64,000 nt of DNA from Cladopsammia gracilis (lineage: Eukaryota; Cnidaria; Anthozoa; Scleractinia; Dendrophylliidae). The notes beneath the pieces were generated by a model. That model searched no databases, had not been told where the DNA came from, and saw nothing but the letters and a program-made list of their open reading frames with translations. The translations under genes and the position numbers were made by a program. The stretch spans positions 868,001 through 932,000 of the forward strand of contig JAJGOT010000200.1 in the NCBI GenBank assembly GCA_022457155.1. Direction: 5' to 3'. Below, in pieces: positions 1-15,500 of this stretch (the first letter of the stretch is position 1; every line of letters begins with the position of its first letter).

Positions 1-872
1 CAAAATACCAAATTTCTTCAGTCAAATCACTATAGTCCAATCCTCTCCTAAGCGACCCCTTTTCCAAAATACCAAATTTCTTCAGTCAAATCACTATAGT
101 CCAAACCTCTCCTAAGCGACCCCTTTTCCAAAATACCAAATTTCTTCCAGTCAAATCACTATAGTTCAAACCTCTCCTAAGCGACCACCTCTCCTAAGCG
201 ACCCCTTTTCCAAAATACCAAATTTCTTCCAGTCAGATCACTATAGTTCAAACCTCTCCTAAGCGACCACTTTTCCAAAATACCAAATTTCTTGCAGTCA
301 GATCACTATAGTCCAAACCTCTCGTAAGCGACCACCCCTGCTAAGCTACCACTTTTCCAAAATACCAAATTTCTTCCAGTCAAATCACTATAGTCCAAAC
401 CTCTCCTAAGCGACCACTTTTCCAAAATACCAAATTTCTTGCAGTCAAATCACTATAGTCCAAACCTCTCCTAAGCTACCACTTTTCCAAAATACCAAAT
501 TTCTTCCTGTCAAATCACTATAGTCCAAACCTCTCCTAAGCGACCACTTTTCCAAAATACCAAATTTCTTGCAGTCAAATCACTATAGTCCAAACCTCTC
601 GTAAGCGACCACTTTTCCAAAATACCAAATTTCTTCCAGTCAAATCACTATAGTCCAAACCTCTCCTAAGCGACCCCTTTTCCAAAATACCAAATTTCTT
701 CAGTCAAATCACTATAGTCCAAACCTCTCCTAAGCGACCCCTTTTCCAAAATACCAAATGTCTTCCAGTCAGATCACTATAGTCCAAACCTCTCCTAAGC
801 GACCCCTTTTCCAAAATACCAAATTTCTTGCAGTCAGATCACTATAGTCCAAACCTCTCCTAAGCGACCGCG
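1..872. repeat. 64-bp minisatellite array
   Basis: About thirteen head-to-tail copies of a unit of roughly 64 bases, each containing CTCTCCTAAGCGACC, then CTTTTCCAAAATACC, then AAATCACTATAGTCC. Units start at about 1, 65 and 129, which sets the period. Some copies carry an extra CTCTCCTAAGCGACC block. The array runs off the left edge. Its AAGCGACC phrase recurs in degenerate form at about 61430-61470 (GTAAGCCACC, AAAGCGACC), so the unit may come from a dispersed repeat. No coding potential. Confidence 0.9.
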
Positions 873-1276
873 ACCACTGTCAATGCCTCTGGAAAGCGAC
901 CAATCGTTGGCATATTTCAATGTCACTTCAGACACAAATTGAATTGTGTGTTACAGTAGAAGTCCAAATAGCAAATATTGTGTCCCTTGTATCAAAACTT
1001 CAATATGGTACAATATTTTTCGTTGTTAGATGCTTTGTACATTGAATTTACCACAAGTTCATACAGTTATGATTCAAAGTTAAGACTCTTGTGGTGTGAC
1101 CTCGTGTAAGCGATAACCTTGGCTTTTTCATTTTGGGTTATCACTCACGGAGGGTTTGACTGTATTAAATTAAACAATTTAAAGCTCAAAACAAAAGCAA
1201 GTGAGCTGTATTTATTTGGCATTGAAAGTGAATATTTATTCTTGTTCAAGATTTCTGCTTGTACTTTTTAATTCAG

Positions 1277-4200
1277 ATACTCCAAAACACTCAACAGCGT
1301 GAAGGAAAAGTTGAAGTGCTAAGAGTACAACATCAGAGAGAATTGGTCAAATTGGAAGAAAGAATGTAAGTTGATTTCTATAGTGTACATCTAAAATACC
1401 TATGTTGCCGTTATTTTCTTGGATGCTTATGAATCAATTTAAAAAAACTTGCAACAAATTAAAATGTTGCTTTAAAAATCTTCCGCGCTCTGAAAATTAA
1501 TGTGAATTTCTAGCGTAGGAATGTTGCGTTAAAAACTGTTTTGTTTAACATCATATCAAGATTGGATTTCCATCAAATCCAGGACAGTTTGACAACAGAA
1601 CACCACTGCATATAGAGCGTATGCACTCACGTGGCAAGCAGCTATGCAAATTTATTGGAACAAAAGAAAGTGTTAACATAAGAAAAGCGTTCAAATCCCA
1701 CAGGATTGTTTTGGTACACCAACATGGCCGCCGTTCTATTGTTTTGGTACACCAATATGGCCGCCGTGACGTCATGTGCATACGCTCTATTGTCCTGGAC
1801 CCACTTTCACTTTAATGAAGATAGGTTGGTGGGGGAAGTGAGGGAGGAAGGGCCTGAGGATCTTTTGCTACCCAGTCCCATAGCAGTTACAGTGACCCAC
1901 AGCTCAAAACCCTGACCAGTACCGGTACCAGCCCTCATTTATTTTATTTTTGGAAGACAGGACACTGAGTACAAGTTATAAATGGAAGCGACTGGGAACG
2001 AAAATGTCTCAACTTTTAATTTCGGGGCCATTGCCGGTATGCAACCAAACCTCTCCAGGCAAATCAGAAATTCCTTCTCTCCCTCCCACATCACTACAGT
2101 TTTGCAGTGCATCCTCCCCCGAGCTTCGCGAGGTTCTGCGAGACACGCAATTCTAGTCTAAATATGGCCTTAACGTGTGAATATTGCAGCCGGAAGTGAT
2201 GAGAGGTTGCTTTGTTCGTGGGCTTTAATTGCAGGGCGCGACAAAAGTGCTGTTCATTAGCACGAGGCTAGTGGAACGACCTGTCGGGCTTGTGTATTTT
2301 TATTGCAGTTTGCCCGATGGGCAAGCAACATTTGTTGCCTTTTTTTCATCATTAAGTTAAGAAAGATGTGTATGTAGCAGACAGTTCCCGAACAAAAGTG
2401 AATGTTAGGAACATTTTAAAAATGTAAGAAAATATCAAAGGTGAGCATTCAATAGAAATTGAATGATTTCACCTAGTTCACGATTCTTTGTTATTTGTAA
2501 GTTAAATATGCTTGGAAGGCAAAAACAATACTTTAAAATTCTAAATGTTTGGTTGCCAATCCTCAGTTTTTAGTCGCACTGGTGACCAGTTAATCGCAAT
2601 TGTGTATCCTGAATAAATTATTATTTACTTTTGGGCTGGCTCCTCAGATCTCCAGGCTAGTAAGCTAAAGTAACTCATCTCACCTTAAATTGGCCAATTA
2701 CAGTGGAGAAAAAACAGTAAAAAAAAAAAACACGCGAGAACTCGAAGCAAAAACATACTATCGGTACCAAACTCACTGGAAAACATGCAATTGGTACCAA
2801 CTCACTGGAAAACATGTGAGCGATTGCCACACTGCTGAAAATGCTTGTAGTTTTGTTTCCTTTGTACTAGGGTTATTCAGTAAATGTCAGTTTGTGAACC
2901 TGTAGTATTATGATGCTTGTCAGTGAAGATAAAAGCAGTTTATCCTGCAGTTTACCTTCTGGCGGACAGGAGTACAACCCAAGAATGTTTTTTTTTAAAA
3001 TGTAGTGGTGCTTTGAGGATTAGAGTAATATTTATTTGCTTGCATTAATATCTGCAGATCCAAACTAAGAAAAGAGCTGCAAGAAGCAAAGGAATCTTCC
3101 AGAGAGTTTCAACGGAAACTTGCTCATCAATCCGCGGTCAGTTAAGCTTAGTTAATTAATTTTTGTTTTTTATTCAGTGAATTCTTAGTTCAGTTTTTTT
3201 CCTCTCCTTTTTTTCCTGTGCTTATGTCAGAGGCAATAAACTTATTGCCAACAGCGATAGAGCAGTTTTCAATTGAGTGTCGTAAAACCAAAACCAAAGT
3301 AATTACTCTGACCAATCACAGCAGTCGTAAACAATCCAATGAACCAATCAGAGCTCGAAGCAATTACATGTCGGCGGCACCAAGCGCGGGAAAACGCGTG
3401 CGAGCAAGTCACGATTGGTTTTGGTTTTACTTGTGATTGGTCGAGAAAGTGGCGCGAGATTTTTTAGCCAATCACAAAGCGTAGCAATGCATAAAGTATC
3501 TATGAGCCAACTCGTGAATACGAAACCTTCATAACATCCGCTCTCCTAGACGTTTCGCTTCACTCCCTGCGTCCAATTCCCCTCCCTCCCCTCCCTCCCC
3601 TCCCTCCCCTCCCCTCCCTCCAACGCCGTCTCTATAGGCAAGGCAAGTGACCACTTCATATCGTGGGCTCAATGTCCACCGATCCTCCCTCTCCCAGGCG
3701 TTTTGCTCCACCGACCCCCACCTATTGTGTCTAACTCCCCACACTGCCCTCCCTCCAACGCTGCCTCCATGGGTAAGACAGGTGACCATTACATATTGCG
3801 GGCTCAATGTTAACAACCGATCGAGTGAGCAGTCGAGCGATGGAGTGCAATTTGGTGCCACCTTTAAAACTCGTTCATTACGCTTCGCGTATTCACGAGG
3901 TTTTTTTTTTTGTACATGCCCATATGTTGGAGACGAAAATGTGCGAACTTAAAAAATTATTTTTTTCAAGTCGTAATTCATTCAGTACAAGTCCTTTGTA
4001 ACTAAAAGCACTCATCCCCAGTTTTGGTACATTTTGTGGTAATTTATCACACCACTGGACCATTATTTTGCGGTTTCTGCTAATAATAAACCATTTTTGG
4101 TTTTTGAAATTACACCAATTCCCCGGCGTAATTATGTGCTTATTACACGGTAATTAATATGTTTTTATCACCATATTCAAGGAATTGATCTCTGCTAATG

Positions 4201-6124
4201 GTGAGAGGCATCGCTTGTACGAAGAAAACAACAACTTGGACTTGCGTCTAAAGGAGCTCAGTGCTGAGTACACCAACAGGCTGCAACAATACATTCATGA
4301 TATAGCGGTGAGACTGTTTTATCACACTCATGCTTCTTCGTTGAGAAAATTGGTTCTTATTGGGTGAGGTGTAAGGCAGTTTAACCAAGAAGTTTCGGCA
4401 TGGTGGTTTTTGTGTTCTGCTGACATTAGACATTAGCGAACACTAATGTCATCGGGCGAGGTGATTTTGTCAATGTAATATTTACGGTGTGTAACAATAG
4501 AATTGTCAATAGCAACGAATCAAAGCGAAGAACTGATCGACGAAATCGAAAGTAGTTCTGATGATTCTCTTACAATTCTTCATATGCTCGAAACTCGAAT
4601 AATATTCCTTCTGTTCCCTTTAATTAAAGACTGAATTTCAGCTAAAGATAAGGCTATCAAAATTTTAGAATTTATGTGCTACTACAAATTATTTCAGCAG
4701 TCTAAAGCGAAGCGAAATCGCACGACTCATATCAGCGTGTTTACTTATGACTGATAGAAATTATAATTCTTCATGCTTACCTTTGCGAATTCATAACTCG
4801 AATAATATTCCATCGATTCACTTGAATAAAAATTTAATTACAGCTAAAGAGTAAGCGATCAAGATTTTAGAATTTATCTACCACTACAAATTATTTCAGC
4901 AGTCTAAAGCGAAGCGAAATCGCACGACTCATATCAGTTTGTTTACTTATGACTGAGAGAAATTATAATTCTTCATGCTTACGTTTGATAATTCATAACT
5001 CCAATAACATTCCATCGATTCACTTGAATTACACTGGAAAGACTGAAGAGTAAGTGATCAAGATAAACTGATTTCAGAATTTATCTGCCACTAGAATTTA
5101 ATTTTAGCCTGTCGAACCTATCAGTAAAAAACGTTGAAGCTTGCCAAGACGCCAGCTGACGAGCTGACGGTATCGTTAAGCTTGACTGAGTTTGATGGAT
5201 AGTTTAAACCCAGCGTTCCTGCTAGTACAGTACATCTGCTCACGAGAAAATGTACTCAAATCGTTTGTCAAATAGTATTTGCTCGTACACTGCACAATTG
5301 ACGCTATATCAGCAGAACACACAGCCCTAATGGGGCCCTATTTTTATGTTTTTGGCTCGTTTGTCAAATAGTATTTGCTCGTATGCTGCACAATTGACGC
5401 TGCTATATCAGCAGAACACACAGCCCCAGTGGGGCCCTATTTTTATGTTTTTGGCTCAGACTGTGAATTAAACCTGAGCATCTCATGGTAAACAAGAAAT
5501 GCTCTTAGAACACCAAGAAGAACATATCAAGTGAATTGTTGAAGGAAGAACAAACCATCATCATTTTTGAGCAAATTCAGTCCAAAACACATGGAACGAA
5601 CTTGAGAAAAAAAAAATGGCCCAATTTTTTCAAGTTGCATTCCATTTCCATCCTGGCCATCTGTAGTCAAAGACACTCGTTTATAGTATCAGAGTGTACT
5701 TGTAGAATGATTGTAAACAAACATGGAACAAAATTTGGGGTTTCTGTTGATGTACTTATGCCATTTGGCTTTTTAAAGTGAAATTATAATCTGGTGACAT
5801 AGCCTCTTCAAGCTACATGGCGGAATTGCTTTGCATATACCATTATTGATTTTCCAGTGATGATTGGCCAATCTTTATTTGTTGCCAGTATTGAATTATG
5901 AGAAATATTATTGACAAACCAAATGTTGATTTACCAGTGGTGATTGACCAATCTATATATATATACCAGTATTGGTTTATGAGAAATATTATTGACAAAC
6001 CAAATGTTGATTTACCAGTGGTGATTGACCAATCTATATATACCAGTATCGGTTTATGAGAAATATTATTGACAAACCAAATGTTGATTTACCATTGATG
6101 ATTGACCAATCTATATATATATAT

Positions 6125-6193
<69 letters not shown>

Positions 6194-6335
6194 AGTATGG
6201 GTTTATGAGAAATATTATTGACAAGCCAAATGTTGATTTACCATTGATGATTCACCAATCTATAGATACCAGTATTGGTTTATGAGAAATATTATTGACA
6301 AGCCAAATGTTGATTTACCATTGATGATTGACCAA

Positions 6336-6423
<88 letters not shown>

Positions 6424-6488
6424 AGTATGGGTTTATGAGAAATATTATTGACAAGCCAAATGTTGATTTACCATTGATGATTGACCAA

Positions 6489-6566
<78 letters not shown>

Positions 6567-9500
6567 AGTATGGGTTTATGAGAAATATTATTGACAAGCC
6601 AAATGTTGATTTACCATTGATGATTCACCAATCTATAGATACCAGTATTGGTTTATGAGAAATATTATTGACAAGCCAAATGTTGATTTACCATTGATGA
6701 TTCAGCAATCTATAGATACCAGTATTGGCTTATGAGAAATATTATTGACAAACCAAATGTTGATTTACCATTGATGATTGACCAATCTATATATACCAGT
6801 ATTGGTTTATGAGAAATATTATTGACAAGCGAAATTAATGTTGAGTTCCCATTGATGATTTACTAGGCATTCTGTGGACAGGCTAATGATAAGCAGCTAT
6901 CAGTGGAGTCATTGCAATCCTACATTGATGTGATGGTGAGACAGATCAGAGACTCACATGAGAAAAAAGAAGAAGCTTTAGAACACAGAGTAAGAGAATT
7001 AAAAGCGACTGTTATGGACATGGTACAGAAAAACGAGAAACTGTCATCCGTTTACAGGTATGTCATGCAATCACGCATGAAACGGCAGCATTTGGCTGAA
7101 TGTTTGGTCGATTTTTTGGGCGATTGAGCGACAAATTAATTGATCGAAAGTAACCTATTCACTTGTTTATTTGGATCAGACAAATTACAAGGGCTAGTCA
7201 CCAGAACACCCTTTGGAAACATGAAACATCCTCACCAACATTTTTAACTCGTGAACAATGAACGAGTTATAGCAGGCGGGGACAAGTAATCAAGTTTTCA
7301 CTCCTTCCTTCCTTTCCGCCAGTGCGGCCTTTTACCCATTCCAAATGCAAAAAAGTATAGATTGGGAATACTCGACCGCCGAAAAAGAGGACGTTATTAA
7401 TGCGATGTACTGATGTTTCGCGTTTGGAGTCCATTGATGGAAAATTTAAACCGATCTAAGAACTTCAAATGGATTTTTCGACATAAACACGGGTGAAATA
7501 TTAATTAATTACTTGTGCGTTGGTGGTCTAGTGGTTACGGCGCTGTTTCTCAACCAGCACCACCGGGAATCGCTGGCCTGCGTTCGAATCCGGTTAAAGA
7601 CTTGAAATTTTTTTTCCTGTAGTCCCTTCTGTGTCCGTTTTAACGGTGTTTGACTGTATGAGCAATACAAAGAACCAGGAGCCTGCTCCTGAAAGAACTA
7701 TACAGTGCATGAATGAGAACGAGTTTTATGTTTTAAGTTTTAAGTTGTGTTCCATCCAGAAAAAAATTAATAAACGCCCAGGCGATTATTAGAATAAACA
7801 CGGTAATTGTGTTGTGTTGTTCTCGTTCTTTAAATTGCCAATCCCTTTCTCTCTTTCTGTCAGAATGTTAAAGTATGATATGGAAAGCAAAGGACGGGAT
7901 GTACCACAGGCAGACCAAGCTGATATGTTTCTACCATCTGAGAGTGAATTGCAAATGGCACAGGTTGGTTTGTTTTCGGTGTAAAACAAATCAGTGCTCT
8001 CTCTTTAGCCTGGTTTTCATTAGCGTAACCGGAAGCATAACAATACTTATGTCGAGTGAAAACATGCCCCACATAAGCATAAGAGCAAGTTAAAGATCAA
8101 TGTTATGTTTTATGTCGCTTTAGTGAAAACCAGGCTTTAGTTACAGGGCACGGAGTACAGGACTGTTCCGTCTGTGAACCATTCACAAGAACTCTGCTGT
8201 ACATGACCTTGGTTTAATTATGCTCGGAGATCTTACTTATTTGAATGAACGTCATGCCAGAGTTGTAGAGCGACAAGAGGTAACTGTGCCTCATTTTATT
8301 TGTGTGTACATTTATCTCAACAGAGTCGTGAAATTGCCAAACTCCACTCCGATCTCAGAGAATTAAAACAGAATAACGAGGACCTCAAACAGAAGGTATA
8401 AGTTTATTTTTAAATACATTAGATTAGTCATCCATCCATCTCTTCCTCCCTCCCTCCGTGTCTTCATTCTTTTGTTCATTCATTCAGTCGGTCTTCTTCT
8501 ACGTTTCCCAAAATTTTCTCATGCCAAGTTTTTCTACTTGAGAGGGCGATAAAATTTACCAGATTTTGGGAAGTGCATTCATTTTACCTAAATGTTTTTT
8601 ATGCGCTTTTCTGGCTTTTTTTGTCAAAACTTTACCCCATTTTTAACCTTTTTTCCGTTTTGTTGGCTGTTCCGATATTTGTTAAGGAACGTTCCCCTTT
8701 GATCAATTGTTCCTCATTATTTTGGTCCTTTTTACCTTAAGAGGACCAACGTTTTTATAAAGTAGGAACAAAACGTTCATTCTAAGCTAAAACAAGACCG
8801 TTTCGTTCCGAGTTCCCATGTGTGAATGGAACACATTGTTCCCAAATTGGTAATTCAAGAACAATTTAGGACTGTTTTGTTCCGAGTTCCCATGTGTGAA
8901 TGGAACATATTGTTCCCATGTTGGTAATTTAGGAACAATTTAGGACTGTTTTGTTCCGAGTTCCCATGTGTGAATGGAACATATTGTTCCAAAATTGGTA
9001 ATTCAGGACCAATTTAGGACTGTTTTGTTCCGAGTTCCCATGTGTGAATGGAACATATTGTTCCCCAATTGGTAATTCAGGACCAATTTAGGACCGTTTT
9101 GTTCCGAGTTCCCATGTGTGAATGGAACATATTGTTCCAAAATTGGTAATTCAGGGACAATTTAGGACCGTTTTGTTCCGAAGTTCCATCTGTGAATGGA
9201 ACATATTGTTCCGAAATTGGCTATTTAGGAACAATTTAGATACCGTTTTGTTCCGAATTCCCATCTGTGAATGGAACACATTGTTACGAATTTGCTAATT
9301 TAGGAACAATTAAGGAACCGTTTTGTTCCGAATTCCTACTTGTGAATGGAACACATCGTTCCCAAATTGGTGATTGAGGAACATTGTGTTCCTAACAGTA
9401 ACTGTACCTATTTGGACAGCTTATTCCTTTTCATACTTAAGAGGAAAAATTGTTATATTTCTTACTGTAAGACAGCGCTTTAATATAAACATTATTTCAA

Positions 9501-12500
9501 GGCACCCACAGGCCTGCTTGGGCCGGTTCAACACCATTTTGATTGCATCACACTGTCATGAATTTTGCACAATAGTAATAAGGGCGTGCAAGCAAGGGCA
9601 TGTTGTCGCAAGTTTAGACATGCAATAGGTTCCTTTGTTCGTCATGGGTTCGACAGTTTGGTTGGTTTTTGCTAGAGTGAAATATTATTAAACGGGAAAA
9701 ATGAGCAAGAAGTGCAAAGTGGAATGGTCGAACATTGATGGAGCATCACCCAAACCAAAACGACTTCACTTGGAAAAGGACGAAACAGATCGTATGTATC
9801 ACTGTCCAATACAAGTTTGTGAACACGAAGGATTTCAAAGTCAACGTGGCTGCAGGAAACACGTGAATAACAAACATAGATGGTTCTTCTATTTTGACGA
9901 AAAACCCGATCTGAAAGAAGCGAAAAGTTCGTTGCAAGTGCCAAAGAACTTACCGGTAACAGACGAAGATGACGACGCATCGCGCGTAACCGCAAAACAA
10001 GCCACCAGAGCATTAATTCCTTCATTTTCAGTCTCTGGCCAAATTGGCGAAACATTCACAAATTGGTTGACTGCAAGTGGCGGTGGTTACAAGAAAGATC
10101 GTCCAGCTCAACAGATTGTGAATAGATGCTTTAAATTTCTCAAGTTTTGCTGCGAAGACGAGGATGAGTTGACCTTCGAGGTGATGGATTTCAGCCTGTG
10201 TTCACCAAATCTGTTGTTCAAGTTCATTGACTATCTGCAAGAAGAACGCAAGCTCGGCTACGGTGGACAATTGGGCTACATAGACGCTCTTTCGGAATTA
10301 ATCGATTTCAGAAAAATTAATGGCGCATCAGATGCAGTTCTTCGAAAGTTATCCGCGACAGAGTTGTACCTGAAAAGAGCGCGCAAGACAGTGGCAAAGA
10401 TGATGAGATTGCAGTGGACACAGGATCTAGACATCGAAACGCTAGAAGCAAGAGGGCACTGGGCAACGATGGAGGAATTATTACAAGTGGTAACTTTTCA
10501 TTTGCCCCGCTATGAAAACGCCGTTAAGATGTGCAAAACCAGTCCGGGCCAAGTCAACCCTTCGGACTTGACATTTGCCACGAAATTTGTAGCCATGTAT
10601 CTTTTCATCAAGGTGAAAGGATCGCGCCCTATGACTTATCAGTATCTGACAGTCGACATGGTAAGTGCAGCGAAGGAAAATGGGGGATTCATCGATCAGA
10701 AAAAGTTCAAGACTGCCAGCAAGTACGGATTTGACTCGTTGATTCTGACCGATACAAGCATGCAAGTACTCGATGGATACATCACTTTCGTAAGGCCCAT
10801 GCTAAAACCCCAGTGCGACTTTGTTTTGGTTACGAGAAATGGAGGCCAACACAGCAAATTGGGCGACGTCATGAGCAAATTGGTCTTTGACGCAATTGGA
10901 AAGTACATTCATCCCACACGTTATCGTCAAATTGTCGAAACGCAAAGCCTAAACCTGCTCACTAGCAAAGAGCAACGAATTTTGTCAGAAGACCAAAAAA
11001 CACAGCTCTGCTGATGCCAAAGTTCACTATCAAAAGCAGAGATCGCGCGAAGTTGCTGTGAAGGCCCACAAGTATTTACAAAAGCTACAAGGTACCAAAG
11101 GATCAGAGGTGGATGAGGACGTCAACGCGAGGTTTTGCGCTTCAAGTTCAAGTTCAACTTCACTTTCATCTTCAACTGAACGTTCAGTTGAAACCGAACA
11201 GGAGAAAAGCTCGCCCTCAGAAAAGAAAGTCCCACCCACGGAGCATTTGTGCGTCCGTAGAAAAGTTCGTCGGGTATTGAAATTCACAGCAGAAGAGGAC
11301 GATTTTCTAGAGCAGGGGATAACAAAGCACGGTTTTGGACAGTGGACGGCTATTCTAAGAGATCCCGATTTCAAATTTCAAAACGGAAGAACGGCAGACT
11401 CACTAAAGAAAAGGGCTTCAATGAAAATGCCCCTTGTTTAATGAGACTGCACACTAAAAATAAACACGACAACAACAACGATCAAACTGTGTAAGAAACA
11501 TGTCCATTTAATTGTGACCGTTGCATCTAATACACACCACTACGATTCTTCCTGCCGCGATAATTTCGACGAGCATGCTTAATCATTTATAGATCGCTTT
11601 GGTATCGTCAAACTGGATTTATTTATTGATAAGTGACTTGAAACGTTTTTTCAGCTGTTGTTTTCCAACAGTGGAATAGTGAAAAACTCGTCTTGCGAAG
11701 AGCACTTAATGTTTCTGTTTTTTGTTTTGCTTCAAATAAAGATCGCGTTTAAAGTACTAAACAAAGTTCTAGCACAGTTATCAAACTCGAAATCCACGCA
11801 CTTTTAATTTTGACTTGCAAAATACTTGTTGATGGTGTTCCTTTGCTTTCGGGGTCCGCTTTGGCTGCTGGAAGGCTTCTTGCGCTTGCGAGTCGAATTG
11901 GCGCGAAGCAGTTCCTCCGATTTGGCGCAGTTAGCGCTCTCTTCGGGCACATTTCCACCACTTGTACTGGAAGTGATCGCGATGCTCTCGTCGTCCTTTT
12001 GTGCCTTTTCAGTGACTTGAACTGACACCGGTAGTCTCTCGGCAACTCCCATCACCATGTGGTGGTCTTCTTCTCTTAGGAGACCCAGTGCTGTACATGC
12101 CCGCTTTCGTTCTGCCACGGCCTCGACAGTATCTAACGTGCCCAGCAACAGGTGATGGTCTTGTTTCTCGCACAGGACCCCAATGTATGCATTCAAGTTA
12201 GCGCGAAACAACGGGTCTTCACTGGCTTGATATTTTTGGCAGCATTCGTGAAGTTCTGTCTCGGTGGCCCTTAGCCATGTCCCTTCGAATGCTTTACGAG
12301 CGGCTTCTCGACACGCTTCTTTCTCAGCAACCACCTGGGCGTTCTGATATCGCTGAAGATCTCTGGCTATAGGGGATGGCGTTGGCTGATCGGGATCTGT
12401 GGGTAGCATTTCCGCGTTCTGGCTCGAAACGCCTCTGTGTTTTAGCCAGGCTTTTTTCTCTTCGTGCCGTTGGCGTTTCAACTGGTCTGCTTTGTGTTTC

Positions 12501-15500
12501 TTGGTCTTTTCTACTTGCAGAAGGTGTGTAACCTGCCTGTGACGAAGGCTCTCCGGCTGAAGTTGCTTGAGATGGTCTTCAATGACGACCATGACATCAC
12601 CTGATCGGCCGTCGTCCGATTCACTGTCACTGACTTGCGCGGCGTGTTGTTGAATTTCGTTTTCTCCTGCAGTGGAAACCTCGTTCTCGTTGGCCATTTC
12701 GTCCAAGTGCAGTGTGCGCAACTGTTCTTTTTCGTCATCTTGCAAAATACCGTCTTCGGCGGCTATTTGTTCATCGTCTGTGTCCGTTTGGTCGTCCTCG
12801 TTATGTTCTCCGCCCTCAAACTCTTTTGCTTTTTCGGTTGCCCAGATCAAGCATTCCATTGGGTGCTTCTTTAACCATGTGGAAGCATTCTTTTTGGGAT
12901 TGGGAAGACTTTTGAATTGGTATGTGTTGAGTCTCCTCTCCATCGCAGGCTGGTCGGATGGACCAAAGGCAAGCCTTCGTTGACTCGTGATAAGCATGGG
13001 GCACCGATTGATAAAGGATTTTGCTGTCTGATACTTGACGTCGTGGGCCGAGTACCCACCTTGGGTCAAGGTTTTCCAGTCGTCAATATCAAGGGTCGAT
13101 TCTGTGGCCTCGTCGATGAATATGATCTCCGTGAATCGCGTGATCATAGACTTGTTGAAGGCGCGCTGTTTGGTAACTTTGGCCACATTTCCGTGATGAA
13201 CAAGGCCGAGAATGGGAAAGAATAAGCTCGTCTTTCCGCTACTGGCATCGCCTACTAAACACGGAACCTTGTCTTTGTGTTTTTTGTTGTTGTAATGTAG
13301 CAACTTGACGAAATCGTTGCAGAATGCAGCCGTGTCTTCTGGGCTTAGGCTATTTTCCAGAATCTCTCGAAAGTATTTCGCGTCAGGCACTTGTGTTGAC
13401 TCGTACGGGCAGAATGCTCTGGGAGATACTTTTCCAACTTGGTTTGGCTCAATGGAATCTTTCAAGAACTTCGTTTGCTTGATGGACCAGCACAGACCAT
13501 TGTTTACTTCTATGAGGTCATAGTTGATCACTAGTGGACGAAACAGTTCACAGTAGGGATCCGCCAGCAGCTCGATGACTTTCTTCATTTCGCGAACAAG
13601 CCGAGACTTGAAGAACTCGTTGGCGGCTAGAGCGTTTACAAATGCTCTGGCCTCGCACTTGTATGAAAAGGTGAATTGTGCTCTTTTTTCTTTCTTGTAA
13701 ACGCGCCCCCTGTAACTCGCATAATCTAGTTTCTCCATTGCGATGGCGATGTCGTTAACGAGGATCGTTAGTTTGTCAGCGAATCTTTTTTCTTCACCAG
13801 AGGGCAGACGGTTGCTGGATGGTAAATGCTGCGTTGTGACGTCTGGCATGAAACCGAACTTATCTATTTGTAGTTTAGCCTCGGTGAGATGTTCAATCGC
13901 ACTCGCCAAAGATGAATGGAACTTTTGGTTGACCAGGGTCACTCTCACCACATTTTCACTGCCGCAGTCGTCCAGCTCCTGGGTAGAAAGATCATCGTCA
14001 CCGACGACCCTCCTTACTTCGTTTGCGTAGCAATGTTGATATGACGTCGTCACCAGGTTCCGCATGTGCTCATTTTTATGATCTTTCAGAACTTTGTAGA
14101 GTTCTCTCGTGGCTGGGGATTCCTTTCCGTCTTGCAATTGAACCTGAAATATACAAAAGAGAAACACTTTACAAACATTTTTATCGAAATTTGTTTGCCT
14201 CCTCTTCGTTCCACGTTGGCAAGAAATTCATTCTCGATTATTTCACCGACAATACTTTGCATACCGACAGCAACCACAGCAAAAACTCTGTCTTAATGTA
14301 CTTATAGCGGACGGGATTAACATTTATTATTTCAAAATCTTTCAGTTCTTTTTAACTACTTTGAAAAGTGACAAAATCTGGAATATTGTTTTTAGTCTTG
14401 AATCGCTTTACGGTGGCGAATTTACCTTGATGTTACCAACTCACTCGATAAAACCGAATTTTTGTCTTTAGAGAAGTGTATGCATGTATAATAAATGATG
14501 AGAAAATGCTTTACCTGATTAGCAGTGACCTCCACTCCACAATTCAGCAGTGCTTTGTGGACCGAAATCGGGCTGGCAGGGGCACCATTGGGCGTCGTCA
14601 ACGCGACCCAGTACGAAATTGCAGGACAGAGGGATTTGTTCACGCTTGTCAAATTTCCATCCAACCATTGTTGCGTTGTGGAACTGGGTATCTGACTGGA
14701 ATGTTCATCATCGCTTGAATTGCTTTCATTGTCAGAATCATCGTTAATGCTCCCTTTTTTCTTCTCTTGGGTCGATATGGCACTTAAGAAAAATGCAACG
14801 TTCTGGATGCCTGAAATGTCGTAAAATTGAACGCATCAAGAGTTGAACATGTGCTAATTTTGCTCTGTAATCACAATCGTTGAACAGATACTAACCTGAA
14901 ATCGCACTATCGCAAGCGTCGCGTTTCTTGCAAATTGAACCCCACGCTTTAGCCAAAGCTCGATCTTTTACTTTGCAGACGCACTTTACGCTTACGATAC
15001 TGCATCGCCCACTCACTACTGGCGTCAAATAACAAAGTACAGCGCCTTTTATGGCTGCGCTGTTCAGCTGCCGACAAGGTTGTTTGCCTCGCTGCATTTT
15101 CCTCTGTTGCTGGTCAACGAAAACTATAATTTCTACTGTTTATATATCACCCAAACTTGTGAAATTTTAAGGAATAAATCTGAGAGAGTGAGCCCATCCT
15201 TTAATACCTTATATGTACCGTGTGAGAATTTAAGGTGTTTGCTACACTGTCGACCTTGACTCTAGCACAATGAGTGAAATGTCAGAAATTCGGCAATCAA
15301 GGGGGTTTCTTTACTCCCGCAATGGATTTGTTCTTTTCACAATGCTTACGTTTCTCGTTTGAATTGTTCTCAACGTAAACATGTTAATGAATAACCGAGA
15401 AGGATGATGTAATTATTAGCTGGCCCTGTTTTCAAATCGAACTTGTTAACAATATATCGGAGACAATGATGCAATCGCCCTTTTGTTCATTTTTCTGTGC

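Noticed and set aside
1..872. Regular repeats resembling a CRISPR array
   Set aside because: The whole 64-bp unit is repeated, with no unique spacers, in a eukaryotic genome.
6260..6581. Tyr-Ile rich open frames
   Set aside because: (TA)n microsatellite.
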